From Adiantum capillus-veneris (taxonomy: Eukaryota > Streptophyta > Polypodiopsida > Polypodiales > Pteridaceae), in the NCBI GenBank assembly GCA_014529385.2, contig CM043953.1, positions 67,948,372-68,012,371 of the forward strand: a stretch of DNA of 64,000 bases. The letters are read 5' to 3'. Every line of letters begins with the position of its first letter. Positions within the stretch are counted from its first letter, which is position 1. Under the pieces are notes generated by a model. That model was not told the origin of the DNA, ran no database searches, and saw only the letters and a program-made list of their open reading frames with translations. A program made the position numbers and the translations under genes. Positions 21,143 through 32,205 of the stretch are shown here, one piece after another.

Positions 21143-22399
21143 TCATCCATGGCAGGTTTTGCACCAATAGTGCACATCACGTACTATCGATGGCCACCAA
21201 AAACCTGCTCTCAAGATTCGAAACAAAACCTGGTCTTTACCCTGATGTCCGCTCTCTTCATGGCATTGCTCCAACACCATTCCTATCTCCTCTTTATACA
21301 GCACCCTTCTAAGCACTCCGTCACGTCCGTAATTCATGAGATCTTCACCTGCCAGCATGAATTTGCGGACCTTTTGCACCACTCTTCTCTTTTGCAGCTT
21401 GGACAAACCTTCTGCACATTGCCCTGTACTCAAAAAGCCTTCAATCTCCTTTAGAATCTCTCTACCTGCATAAGTGGCTGGGGCCACATATAGACCTGCA
21501 ACATGTACCTCTACTTTGTTGCTAGCTAGTTGATCCGCCTCTTGATTCTGCTCTCTCCTCACATGCTTGAATTGGACTTCTTCAAAAGACTTCAACATCT
21601 TCTTGATGGAAAAGAACCAATGCTTCAAAGAATCGCGCTTTACCTGCCATTGGCCTAACAGTTGCTTGATGACTAGTAATGCATCTCCCTTCACCACCAA
21701 CCTTGAAATGCCGAACTCTATGCATTGCTTTAAACCCAAATGCACAGCAAGATACTCTGCCTCATTATTGGTGTGAACATCCTCTAAATCATACGCCTTT
21801 GAAAAAATTGTTTTGCCATGTGGGTCATGTATCACCACACCTCCTCTTGCTTTCTGCATTACCCTTCGATATGCTCCATCGAACCACATAGTGAAAGCAT
21901 CTTCCAAGTCAGGTTCCTCCTTAGCTTCATCTCGCACCACTCTTGGATAAGTTGGCAAATCGATAGCCTTGCTGACAAGAATGTCTGCCAGGTAAGACCG
22001 ACTCGTGTGATCCACCTTAAACTTGAACTCGAACTCTTGTAGCTCCAATACCCACTTCATAATCCTCCTTCCTGGCTTCAAATGTAGCACTACCTCTGGC
22101 AATAGATTGTTAGCCGTCAACACAAAAAACTTACACACAATCAAATGGACTTTAAATTTCCTACAAGCGAAGACTAGAGTCATCACCCACTGCTCCGCCT
22201 CTGTGTAGGTAGCCTCTCCTGGGCTAATAACCCTGCTCTCGAAGTATATCGGCTTGTAAATTCTCCCTACCTTTTGCAATAGAACTGCTCCAATAGCAAC
22301 TGTGCCCACTGTCATAGATACATAAAAGTCGTCCTCCCGATTGGGAGGACACACCGCTGGCAATTGGCATAGACTCTCCTTGACTCTATCAAAAGCCTC
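21143..22399 (-). pseudogene. E1 RNase H, second RNase H (aRH) and integrase zinc finger
   Basis: The first RNase H (about 22363-21990) has FYVSMTVGTVAIGAVLLQ, where the usual first catalytic Asp is missing, as is common when a second RNase H is present. The second domain (about 21896-21490) has all four acidic positions: WFDGAY, NNEAEYLA, VKGDALL and NQEADQLA. This is the archaeal-type RNase H of Tat elements. An HHCC finger follows (CHEESGHQG .. WCKTC). It is separated from RT by TAG at 22400-22402 and from the integrase core by TGA at 21143-21145. Confidence 0.88.
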
Positions 22400-24238
22400 C
22401 TAAGCTTCCCCATCCCATTCATAGCCATGTACTTGCTGAGCCCTCTTTTGAAGAGGATGCACATATTGCGACAGCATCCAAAAGAAACGTGACAAATACT
22501 TCAACTTATGAACAAATGAAGCCAAACCTTGAGCATCTGATGGCGGCTCCATCAACACCAATGCCTTCACCTTCTCAGGATCTGCCTCTATACCGTTTTG
22601 CGACACCACATGACCTAACAACTGCGCTCGAGGCTGTGCTAGCTTACACTTTTTGGGATTCAACTGGCCTCCTTCTTCGTCAAGCCTTTGAAAGCATAGT
22701 TGGACCTTCGATAGGTGCTCCACCCTTGAACTGTAGCAGCCAATATCATCCATGAAGACCCTAATAAAACGGCCCAAGTATGGACCAAATACCATGTTCA
22801 TCCAACCTTGGAAGGTAGCGTATCCATTCACTAATCCGAACGGCATCCTGCGGTAAGCAAAACAGCCCCATGGAGATATGAATCTGGTCTTCAACTGATC
22901 TTCAAGTGCAATCCCTATCTGAAAGTACCCTGAAAAGCCATCCATAATTGAATACCTCTCATGCCCAATCACCTGGTTTAGGATTTTGTCTTGAAACGGC
23001 AAGGGGTAGTGATTCCTCTTGGTCGCGGCATTCAATGGCTTGTAGTCGACACACACTCTCCATTTCCCATTCTTCTTAGGGGTTATGACCACTGGCGAGA
23101 CCCACTCTGACTCCTTCACAGGATATATGATGTCTGCATCCAATAGTTTATTGATCTCCTGCCAAAGGGCTTCTTTTTGAATTTCTCCTAGCCTTCTCAG
23201 CTTCTGTGCTTTAGGCTTATGTCCCTCCTTAAGAACAATCTTGTGCTCTACTCCTTTTGCACCCCGCAAATGCTTGTACTCCGTAGCAAATAGATTTGGA
23301 TAGGATTCACACAGTTGAACATAGCCCTCCTTTTCCCCTTTGGTAAGGTCTTCACTTATCATGCTCGAAACCTCCTCTATGCTTAAACCATGAGCTTGAG
23401 GCTGCATACCTTCTTCTTTAGGTGGAGAGTCGTCTACGGCGACCCCAAACAAGTCTGCATCTATCTTTAACATGTCATCCTCGCTCTCCTCTTCCTCTGT
23501 GCTAGTATAGCCTTCATCATAGCCCGTCTCGGTCTCGTACTCATAGCTCGTCGTGTCGCCCTCATCTTTAACTGCCATAGGACGAGAACTGCTCTCCTTG
23601 GTCTTCAAATCAAGCAGAATTTGTCTGCCTCTCTCTTTGTCAGGCAAAGTGAACGCTTTGCTCTCCCAATCCTGCTTTGCACCTATTGCCAACAGCCATG
23701 GCCTACCCAAAATGATAGGGTAAGCATTATCCCCTGCTTTCATCACAAAGAAGTCAATCGGGCACTCTATGCCCATCACCTTGACCTTCACATCCTGCGC
23801 CACACCCAGACACTTGGCTTTAGTATGGTTAGCCATCCTCATGCGCACATTTGACCTGACTACTGCCTTGACTCCCGTCTCTTTCATGGCTGCTTCTGTC
23901 ATGACACAAACCTGTGCTCCACCGTCTATGTAGGCTTGTACCTGCATCCTCTTCTCTATAATCGCATCCACCAATGGAAGAACATCAGTGGGGCTACCCA
24001 CTCTCAAAGCCATGTTTTGCACTGCTTGGACATTTCCCTTAGCTCTTGGCAACCTGGTGCTAACACTCGTGGACCACTGCCTTCTTAACTTTGGATTTAA
24101 AGCTAACAACTGACCAAATGTGGTATTTGCTTTCTGATTTTGAACGTCACTCACCAGATTGTACTCGGGATAGCCTCGTCCTAGCTGGAAATCCACTTGC
24201 TTGATCTTGCGACGCCTCCTTCTTTTGCTAGGATCAGG
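22400..24238 (-). pseudogene. E1 protease and reverse transcriptase
   Basis: 598 uninterrupted codons from about 24196. The protease motif is YIDGGAQVCVM (about residue 90), with Asp-Gly-Gly in place of the usual Asp-Ser/Thr-Gly, then IILGRPWL about 70 residues later. An acidic linker (SEDDMLKIDADLFG) leads to the RT: LLDADIIYPVKESEWVSPVV, VCVDYKPLNA, FSGYFQIGI, the catalytic FMDD (22743-22757), and LGHVVSQNG. This matches the order and length of Ty3 protease-RT. The frame is joined to gag upstream through a TAG at 24239, so there was probably a single gag-pol protein. Confidence 0.92.
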
Positions 24239-25303
24239 CTACTCTCTACCTTCGTACACATTCTCTTTTCCCTTGCGAGCTCTAGTTTCCCATTCTACCT
24301 CTGTTTCCCTCTCAACTCTTGCCCTCTTATTGGCCAAAACTTCGACATCCTGCTTGTCTACCCCTATGATGTTCACTCTTGGAACCTCACCTCCGTTTTG
24401 CTGAGCTGGCTGCACAGGATTCTCCACCGCTTGTTCTCTTGGACCATTGTATTTCCCTGGACCTCGACCTCTACCAAAAAGCGGGTACATACCTCCCCTT
24501 TCTCTCTGCGGTTGAGGACAATCAGGTGCATAATGCCCTTCTTCTCCACAATTGTAACACCTACCAGGCAGTGGCCGTGCCCTGCCCCTTGCTCCTCTTG
24601 GCTGTCCTCTATCCATGACACTGAGCCGCAACTCTTGCATCTGCTCGGATAAATCTTGTACTGTGCGCACCCAATTTTGCGGCACAACAGCTACACCTCG
24701 AATTCCCTGATTTTCTTCATGTCCAGCCTCTCTCGGGCTCTGCGGTTGAACATGGGCCATCGTCTCGTAGCCTCATACGCCCTGCTCTATCTTCTTCTTT
24801 ATCTTTCTGCTCTTCGACCATGCAATGGCTACTGCACCATTATAATTCTCTGGGCTCTCGAAATCAACTTTTTCTCTCACCTTGGGATGCAGACACGCCA
24901 TGAATTTGTCTAGCTTGAAGTAATCTCCATTGGCCAATTGCATGGCTGCCGCTAACTCTGCCCAACACTCCTCAAAATGACCCAAAAACAAATTGAACTC
25001 TTCACTTACATCTTGCTTAAGCGCCTTCAGCTTTGCATCCATTTCGACTGGGGAAGTCTCCTTGCGAAAGTCGTGAAGAAACCTCGCCTGCAGAGCCGGC
25101 CATGCTTGCTTCGGCTCACCTTCCAATGCGTCGTACCATGCTTTAGCTCTACCACGCATCACCAAAGGAAAAGTCTGCATCTTGCTGTCCTCGTTCCGCA
25201 TACGCAACGATAGCATGTACAGCTCGAAATATGACATCCACTTATCAGGGCTCTCTTCTCCTGTGAAAATTGGTCCATAGCTTCTACCTGCCATGACTTC
25301 CAA
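24239..25303 (-). pseudogene. E1 gag
   Basis: The ATG at 25303 (or the second Met three codons on) starts a capsid domain: WMSYFELYMLSLRM, GRAKAWYDAL, ARFLHDFRKE and KLKALKQDVSEEFNLFL, ending in a basic stretch (KSRKIKKKIEQGV). A TGA at 24773-24775 interrupts the frame. It then continues through a coiled region (DLSEQMQELRL), an Arg/Gly-rich segment and a perfect zinc knuckle CYNCGEEGHYAPDC (24518-24559), to a TAG at 24239-24241 where the sibling has Gln. The ATG lies only 19 nt after the LTR end, unusually close, with no room for a normal leader. Confidence 0.9.
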
Positions 25304-25321
25304 CGCGAAAACTGCAGAAGA

Positions 25322-25542
25322 TGGAGAGGGGGAATGGGGACGACACCCAGCACGACCAGAAATGCCTCACTATAGCTCAGGGTCAACACAACACCCCAAT
25401 CCACTCGAAAACACCTTCGAATTGACAATCTACACCTAATCCGCTTCACCTGCTCAGTTCCCAAGCGCACACACGCTATCCAGAACCGCAAAAGGGGTCG
25501 ATACCTCACTGCACCTGCTCTGCCTCCCTCCACACATACACT

Positions 25543-25616
<74 letters not shown>

Positions 25617-27217
25617 AAAGCACCAACGATCCGGGTGTATACACACTTCACCGGCACCGCGGCTGGCAACAGACGAGACGACAAAGAAAAAAGGGGGAAG
25701 GGGGATGCGACGCAGTACCACAGACCAAAAGGGTTGTGCATTAATGGCTTCCAAGCTCCATTACAACCTTCTCTGAGCTTCTCTCTCTTCTCCTCTCATG
25801 TACAGTGCAAAAAAAGAACACTTAGTTACAAAAAAATTTGCCCCCTTATTGGGCTCGTTTTTGAGTTTTTAGGCATTTTTCATGGTAGGCCGACATGTGG
25901 CACTCCCCTTGGGAGACTTGACCTTGCTTTGATCATTTTGAACATATCCCGAGGCTTCATACTTTGCTCTACTCACAAGCACCCTCTAGGGAGCAACAAC
26001 GGCACCGTCGTTGCCCCCCTAAGGGCTCACACTGCCTTCAAAAAAGGATTTGGATCAAACTTGTCCGCGGGAAACGACCCCTCCATGGGCGGGTGCCATG
26101 TCATCACCTTCTTCGCGCGGGCAGAGCCGCCCAAAACCGCCTCCTACCGCCAATGGCCGCCAGCGCAGCGTCGGTGGCGCATTCCGCCATGGCTCACACC
26201 GCACGGAGCTCCAAGAGCTCCTTCTCTTGTGTACCCTCCAAAGGGGCCACACCCCAGTATACATAGTACGTGCCCGTCCCTCCGCCTTCCTCATGTGGGC
26301 TCATACGTCCGGCCATGTGGCAGTCCCACAGCTCATGGCCATAAGCTCCACAAAAAACCTCCCAACCTATTTGTATAGAAAAACCTCTTTTTTGGCCTTC
26401 TTCTCCCAAGCTTCCCTTTGTGGCTCCCGGACCCGATTACCAAGTAGAAGAAACCAACGAAAACTCCACATTCCCGGCCCCGTCTACACTTGTCACCTCT
26501 GCATTTCAAACCCTCGGCGCCCTCGAATTAAGGCCTCCAAAACAAGGAAAAACCATCTGCAATTGTTCACCGCCCAAATGTTCCCAACTTCACTTCACTA
26601 TATTTGACCGACCGAGCATCCGATGGACGTGCAGTCGATTCCGACTAGCTCCACATGGTAAACACTCCCACCGAGAACCTTGGCGAGACTCAAAAGATGC
26701 CAGATGGTGCATTTTCCAATGCGGTCAAGTGGGCTCAGACCCGGCCCCCGGAAAATCTTCAAATGGCCATAACTTGCTATCCAGAGCTCCGATTTACAAT
26801 CCGAGAAGACAGGCATGCTCCATAACTCGAGCACTACACACATATGCACTGTCATCAGCCCGGGCCACGTGTCACCAGCCGCTCTGTTTGTCGGGGATCT
26901 GCCACACACTCTTTCTTTAAACTGCAATATCTTGGACACCAGGACTCTGTTTAGCGAGCCGTCTGGACCGGCTTCTGGAGCACGCTGAACTCTACATTCT
27001 AGAGCACTGACTTGGCATTTCGGGCACCTTGACCTGCCATCCCAACTGGACCATTCCCCAGCACCTTTGGCCTAAAAAACCGCATCAGGCATACTTTCCC
27101 GCTATCCTTTGGCTGCCAAGGGCATCGGCACTTGCCCTAGCCTTTTGCACCGCACTCGATTGCAGCCTTTGACTGGCATAGACCACTACTTAGCTCCGGC
27201 CAACTTTAGCTGCACCA
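25322..27217 (-). repeat. E1 5' LTR
   Basis: 1,896 bp; minus strand starts TGGTGCAGCT at 27217 and ends CTCTCCA at 25322. It has a 68-bp CT microsatellite (25545-25612), a 207-bp segment (25668-25874) absent from the 3' LTR, and an inverted repeat AGCAACAAC..GTCGTTGCC (25992-26015). Small plus-strand reading frames inside the two LTRs are near-identical only because the LTRs are. Confidence 0.9.
25545..25612. repeat. (CT)34 microsatellite in E1 5' LTR
   Basis: 68 bp of pure CT; the same site in the 3' LTR (18561-18588) has 28 bp, so the tract changed length after insertion. Confidence 0.95.
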
Positions 27218-27221
27218 ACGT
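27218..27221. repeat. target-site duplication of E1 (right)
   Basis: ACGT directly after the LTR end TGCACCA; pairs with 18334-18337. Confidence 0.7.
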
Positions 27222-27386
27222 ATATACGAGAGCATGTGTATGTGTGCAAATGATGGTGGCTGTATTTTGACTATTTTGAACTTATGGACTGATTTGTGAG
27301 AGTGTTTGGTGGTGATTATGAGAGTGGGATGTGTGTTGATGAGTAGGTTGTGTGTGTGTGTGTATGTGCATGTGTATGTGTATGTT

Positions 27387-27459
<73 letters not shown>

Positions 27460-27508
27460 TTGTGTGCGCGTATGTGTGTGTCACTGAAAATTGGTTGTTT
27501 TCATTTTA

Positions 27509-27551
<43 letters not shown>

Positions 27552-27576
27552 AGGGACATAAAGTTGTTTTTTGTTG

Positions 27577-27625
<49 letters not shown>

Positions 27626-28085
27626 GACAAAAAAGTGAAAAATTATGCCAATAAAGAGAGAGAGTGAGAGGGAGAGAGAAGACAAGGAGAGGGAGGGCTC
27701 CATGGATGGAAGAGAACAAGGTGGAGACAGGTGATAATGAGCAGGAGGCTCCCCTTTATTTGCTTTTGTAAGAAGGTGATGGCCATGGTTGTACAAACCA
27801 TTGAGTGCCCTCTTATTTTACTAATATAGTTATCGATTATTTTGAAAGTGGAGCCTTTTGAGGAGAAAATGAAGGAGAAAGAAAATTGATTACCAGTCGC
27901 TTCGTCGGTACTTGGGGACAAAGGCTCCTTACCATGCAAGATTTTTTGCTTCAATAAAAGCTTTTAGTGGAGATTTTGTTTATCTTTATCGTCAAGTGAT
28001 CGTTCACACGCCCTGCACTTAAGAATTTTGGAGAAGGGGGGTTTTCCATGGAGAGAGATGGGTTGAGTTCAAAAGGCGGCCCTCA
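27222..28085 (-). repeat. LTR of the same family as 2117-2991, split by E1
   Basis: 27515-28085 matches 2430-2991 closely, including the GT and AG tracts and the end GGCGGCCCTCA. It contains long TG tracts (27348-27480, 27513-27551) and an AG tract (27580-27622). No integrase or polypurine tract lies beyond 28085, so it is a solo or truncated LTR. The lower part of the LTR would be at or below 18333, because E1 inserted between; I could not find the other terminus. Confidence 0.65.
27348..27622. repeat. (TG)n and (AG)n microsatellites
   Basis: TG with TATG interruptions at 27348-27480, pure TG at 27513-27551, AG at 27580-27622. The Val/Cys-repeat reading frames across them are artefacts. Confidence 0.95.
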
Positions 28086-28691
28086 TTGTCACTGAAAGTA
28101 TCCTTGATGTGGCGATTAACTACCACCATATCATCAGTAGTGATCCACCAATATAGCACTCTCTCTAACACCTGAACATAGCTAGGGTGTGGAGACAACT
28201 GACATCTTGATTATGATAGCTCATCAATTTCCAGCCATTAGTCATTCTTCTAGCATCAACATATAGCGTCTCGAATCTCTTTAAATTAGAGTAAATGGTT
28301 CATCATGCTCAATTTCTTGAATCTATAATGGCTTTTGTTTCCTCGGACTCTTAGTAAGAATCAGCTACTTAGTGGAATGATTATGATTTGAATCAGAGTC
28401 AAAATTAGGAATGAAATGCTTACCTTTTATCAAGGAAGTACTGATCTAGACTGCACTCCTAATTGTTGTTGTGTATTTGGTTTTGTTTGTTGCTAGGATG
28501 AGTGCATGGTTGTTCCTATGTTTGTGTCTATCTCTGAGTATCCCCATCACTGTTTCCATCAAATCCCTGCTCCTCATTTTCCTTGGATCCTCCTTATAAT
28601 GAGCCTTGTGATGGAGGAGATGGCGGGTTGTCATTATCATAGGTGTAGTCGAGAGGATAGGGGTGTTGTGAATACCCTGAGCTATATAGGG
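28086..28691. other. anonymous segment before the second Tat-like element
   Basis: A minus-strand frame around 28660-28594 is Pro/Tyr/Asn-rich (YSSGYSQHPYPLDYTYDND) and could be coding debris, but no family is evident. The junction with recognisable gag is near 28692. Confidence 0.35.
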
Positions 28692-28769
28692 ACATTGTTG
28701 TGTGTTTTTGCATGATTTGCGTTGGGAAGCATCTCCAGTCAAGATGGATGTGAAGTTGAAGGCTCTTAA
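28692..28769 (+). pseudogene. gag, part 1 (left of nested insertion)
   Basis: Encodes FLHDLRWEASPVKMDVKLKAL, matching E1 gag FLHDFRKETSPVEMDAKLKAL. It stops inside a Lys codon at 28769, exactly where the nested element begins; the other two bases of context and the next codons resume at 30676. Confidence 0.9.
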
Positions 28770-29330
28770 TGTCACAGCGCACTTCACTTGTGCTACGTGG
28801 ACATGCTTATGCCATAGTCTAGCATGAGTCTTAGCTTATGACTGAGCCTCGCACTTTGTAAGTCTCTAGCAGGACATGCATGTCCAAGCCAGTCATAGTT
28901 GCATTACCTTCTCTTGCAGAGTATAGCATTTTCAACATATAGGCTTTTGATTGCGTGAACCACCTCTTAGGACAGTTAATTAATAAGTGTCTTTTAGTAA
29001 CTAAATGGAATCGTGGGCGTCTTGGTAGTCTGCTCGACCCAATTAATTGCGCCTATAAAGGGCAGCCAGGGCCAACGCTAGAGGGCAGAGAAGTCAGCAA
29101 TAGCAGAAGAAGATCTAGCGTTTCCAGGCCTCCCTCTACAGGAGAGTTTTCAGCCTTGTAGTCATCAACGTAGAACCAGTGCTTCAGCATCCAAACAGTC
29201 AGCGTTTTAGTCCAAATTCAGCTGATGTTTCAGTTTCATCTTTTAGCCTCATTGCATCATTGTTTTTCAATTCATCCATCGTCACGTCGACGACAACTGA
29301 ATAGCCGCCTAGGCGTCCTTCTGGTTGCCA
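28770..29330 (+). repeat. 5' LTR fragment, family X
   Basis: Begins TGTCACAGCGCAC and aligns with 29589-30150 in the same order (CTAGCATGAGTCTTAGCTTA, CTATAAAGGGCAGCCAGGGC). The match ends near 29330, so the 3' half of this LTR and the primer site are deleted. Confidence 0.8.
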
Positions 29331-29576
29331 TCGTACGTCGGATACACGACAACAAAATAGTCGTCTTGTCATCCTTCTGGTCACATGAAGGTTGGTATTT
29401 TGCGACAATAGTAAGGCGACCTAGCAACTCGTATGGTCGGTGGATACATTGTAGCACATAAACATCCGCAATACCCACTCGTTTGGAGGAATCTTCATTG
29501 GTTATGCATTCACATGCATCAGAAGCAGTGAGCATCAAAAGTACGAATAGAAGTTTGGCAGTTGTGTCTCACCTTC

Positions 29577-29588
29577 AACAAGAGGGGA
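29577..29588 (+). promoter_or_regulatory. polypurine tract
   Basis: AACAAGAGGGGA directly before the LTR start TGTCAGGTGC. Confidence 0.8.
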
Positions 29589-30670
29589 TGTCAGGTGCGC
29601 ACTTCACTCGCGCTACATGGACATGCTTCTGCCATGGTCTAGCATGAGTCTTAGCTTAGGAGTGAGCTTGGCACTTTGTAAGCTTCTAGCAAGACGTGCA
29701 TGTCTAGGCTGATCATAGTTGGATTACCCTCTCTTGCACAGTTTAGCATTTTTAGCATATAGTCTTTTGACCGCGTGAACCACCTCTTAGGAGGACACTT
29801 AATTAATAAGTGCCTTTTAGCAATTAAATGGAATTGTGAGCTTCCTGGTAGTCTGCTCGACCCAATTACATGCACCTATAAAGGGCAGCCAGGGCCAGCG
29901 CTAGAGGACAGAGGAGGCAGTAGTACTAGAAGAAGATCCAACGTTTCTAGGCCTCCCTCTCCATCAGCGTTTTCAGCCTTGCAGTCATCAACGTTTCCAG
30001 CTAGTCGAACTAGTGCTTTAGTAGCCAAACAGTCAACGTTTTAACTTAGATTCAGCTAGCATTTCAGTTTCAGCTTTTAGCCTCATCGCATCAGTGTTTT
30101 TCAGTTTAGCCATCGTCGCATCGACGACAGAAGAATAGCCGTCTCGTCGTCCTTGTCGTCGCCATCATCGACACTATACGTTGTCGTTGACACAATACAT
30201 TGTAGTACCCGCATGACCCCGTCGTTGACCTCACCGTCTTCGACATAGAACCTCGTCGTTGACCTCATCATCTTTGACATAGAACCTCACCGTCTTCGAC
30301 ATAGAACCTCGTCGTCGACCTCACTGTCTTTGACATAGAACCTCGTCTCCGACAAAGGGCCGCATGATCAGCATTACCCTGTCGTAGTCCTCCCCGTCAT
30401 TGACATAGTACCCATTAGCATCAGCATCCTAGCATTTAGACATTGTAGTAGTATTTGTGCAAGAATAAAGAAAATATTTGCTCTTGCAACAGAGCAAGGG
30501 GGACCTTGAGGGTTGGGACCCGACACCTGTATCGTCTCTTTTCTCTCTCTTGTCTCTCTTTTTCTTTCAGTTCAATTCAGTTCTTTCAAGTGAAGTAAAG
30601 CAACCCTTGTGTTTGTGTGCGAAGTACTAGATCCGAGCTAAATCCTTAAACACTTCCACTGCACCTGACA
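29589..30670 (+). repeat. 3' LTR, family X (full)
   Basis: 1,082 bp with perfect 10-bp inverted ends TGTCAGGTGC and GCACCTGACA. It has a TATA-like CTATAAAGGG (29876-29885), repeated CAGCGTTTTCAG words, a tandem repeat (30215-30350) and a CT-rich 3' part. It is related to the LTRs at 57112-58204, 60655-61530 and 61946-63200. Confidence 0.88.
30215..30350. repeat. tandem repeat inside LTR
   Basis: About four units of roughly 30-36 bp built on GACATAGAACCTCGTCGTTG / GACCTCACCGTCTTC. It lies in the R/U5-like part of the family X LTR. Confidence 0.75.
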
Positions 30671-31510
30671 CTTAAACAGGATGTAGGTGAAGATTTTAAT
30701 CTGTTTTTAGATCATTGTGAAGCATATTGGGTAGATCTAGCAGCGGCCATGCAATTGGCCAATGACGAGTATTTTAAGTTGGATAAGTTTATGGTGTGTC
30801 TGCATCCTAAAGTGCGAGAGAAGGTAAACTATGAAATCCCGAAAAACTACAATGGTGCAATGGCAATTGCACAGTCGAAGAGCAGGAAGATTAAGAAGAA
30901 GATTGAGCAAGGTGTAGTGGGCTATAAGATGATGGCGCATGTTCAACCGCAAAGTCCTAGGGAAACAATCCAAGAAGAGAATCAGGGGAATATGGCTATG
31001 GTTGCTATCCCACAACAGTGGGTACGCATGGTCTAAGATTTGTCAGAACAGATGCAGGAGTTGCGATTAAGCAAAATGGACAAGGGACAGCCAAGGGGAG
31101 GAAGAGGTAGGACAAGACCATTGAGCGCCAGCAGGTGCTACAACTGTGGTGAAGAGGGTCATTACACTACGGATTGTCCCCATCCTCCTAGGGAAAGAGG
31201 TGGTATATATCCTTTGTTTGGCAAAGGTAGAGGACAAGGGCAGTTTAATGGTCCAAGAGGACAGCAGGTTGAAAACCCTGTGCCACCAGCTCTACGAGAT
31301 AACGGAAAAGTCCCTAGGGTCAATATCATCCATGTGGACAAGCAGCAAGTGGACGTTTTGGCTAACAAAAGGGCAAGAGGTGGAAATGAAACAGAGACTG
31401 AGCGCAAAACTAGAGTTCGCAAAGGTAAAGAGAAGGTATCTGAGGGTAAAGAGCAACCAGAGAATAACAAGAGGAGGAGGCACTGCAAAATCAAGCAGGC
31501 TGGCTTTTAA
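30671..31510 (+). pseudogene. gag, part 2, with zinc knuckle
   Basis: Resumes at the duplicated CTTAA: KQDVGEDFNLFLDH, MQLANDEYFKLDKFM, KSRKIKKKIEQGVVGY. A stop lies at 31034-31036, then DLSEQMQELRLSKMD and the knuckle CYNCGEEGHYTTDC, and a basic tail KRRRHCKIKQ. It has Val where E1 has its first stop, and Gln (EGKEQPE) where E1 has TAG. Confidence 0.88.
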
Positions 31511-32072
31511 CTTGGGCATGGTCACCCGCAATACGATTTGGTAAGTGATGTTCAAAACCAAAAGGCTAATATTACTTTTGGATAGTTGATGGCATTGAAT
31601 CCCAAGCTACGAAGGCATTTGTCTACAAGTGTGAGTATGAGGCTACCAAGGGCCGAGGGTAATGTACATGCTGTGCAAAAAATGGCTTTCGGTGGGAAGT
31701 GCAGTGGATGTGCTTCCTCTTGTGGAGACATTCATTGAGAAGAAAATGCAGGTGCAAGCATACATAGACGGTGGAGCCCACATTTGTGTCATGACAGAAG
31801 CAGCTATGAGGGATGCAAGTCTCAAAGCAATAGCCAAATCGAATGTGTGCATAAGGACGGTCGATCATGCTTAAGCTAGATGTTTGGATGTGGCTCAGGA
31901 CGTGAGGGTGAAGGAAATCGGAATAGAATTTCTTATCGACTTCTTTGTGGATGAAAGCAGGTCATGGCTTCTTGCGACGATAGCGGTCAAGCAGGACCGA
32001 GAGAGCAAAGTGTTCACTTTGCCTGATAAAGAAAAAGGGGCACAAATAGTGCTAGATCTGAGGACTAATTAA
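31511..32072 (+). pseudogene. aspartic protease, frameshifted
   Basis: Contains DVLPLVETFIEKKMQVQAYI followed by DGGAHICVMTEAAM, the same Asp-Gly-Gly active-site variant as E1. Then come a stop near 31872 and a frame change, and SWLLATIAVKQDRESKVFTL. It is not functional. Confidence 0.8.
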
Positions 32073-32205
32073 AGAGTGCCATCTTCATCTTGTGACAATT
32101 TCCAGTAAGAGATGAAGGTGATACAACAACAAGCTATGAGTATAAGACCGAAATGGCTTATGATTAGAATTACACCAATACTACAAAGAGGAGAGCGTTG
32201 ATGAT

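Larger units (their letters stand above)
18338..27217 (-). mobile_element. E1: full-length Tat-like Ty3/gypsy retrotransposon
   Basis: 8,880 bp, two LTRs (18338-19990 and 25322-27217), ACGT duplications at both ends. On the minus strand the order is gag, protease, RT, RNase H, a second (archaeal-type) RNase H, integrase. The dual RNase H arrangement is the hallmark of the plant Tat lineage. The whole gag-pol is one frame interrupted by stops at 24773, 24239, 22400, 21143 and 20534 (low coordinate of each codon). Three of these are TAG where the sibling element at 28692-35502 has Gln. No obvious primer site lies between the 5' LTR and gag. LTRs differ by a 207-bp deletion, microsatellite length and scattered substitutions, so the insertion is moderately recent. 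It is presumably immobile as it stands. Confidence 0.92.
28770..30670 (+). mobile_element. nested LTR element (family X) with CTTAA duplication
   Basis: 1,901 bp flanked by CTTAA at 28765-28769 and 30671-30675. It holds a partial 5' LTR (28770 to about 29330), about 250 bp of internal remnant, a polypurine tract (29577-29588) and a full 3' LTR (29589-30670). No coding domain remains. Removing it with one CTTAA restores the gag codon phase of the host element, which proves the insertion order. Confidence 0.92.

Noticed and set aside
27306-27796. Val/Cys and Ser/Leu reading frames over TG/AG tracts
   Set aside because: Low complexity inside an LTR.
30215-30350. CRISPR-like array
   Set aside because: The repeats are contiguous, diverged, have no spacers and lie inside a eukaryotic LTR.
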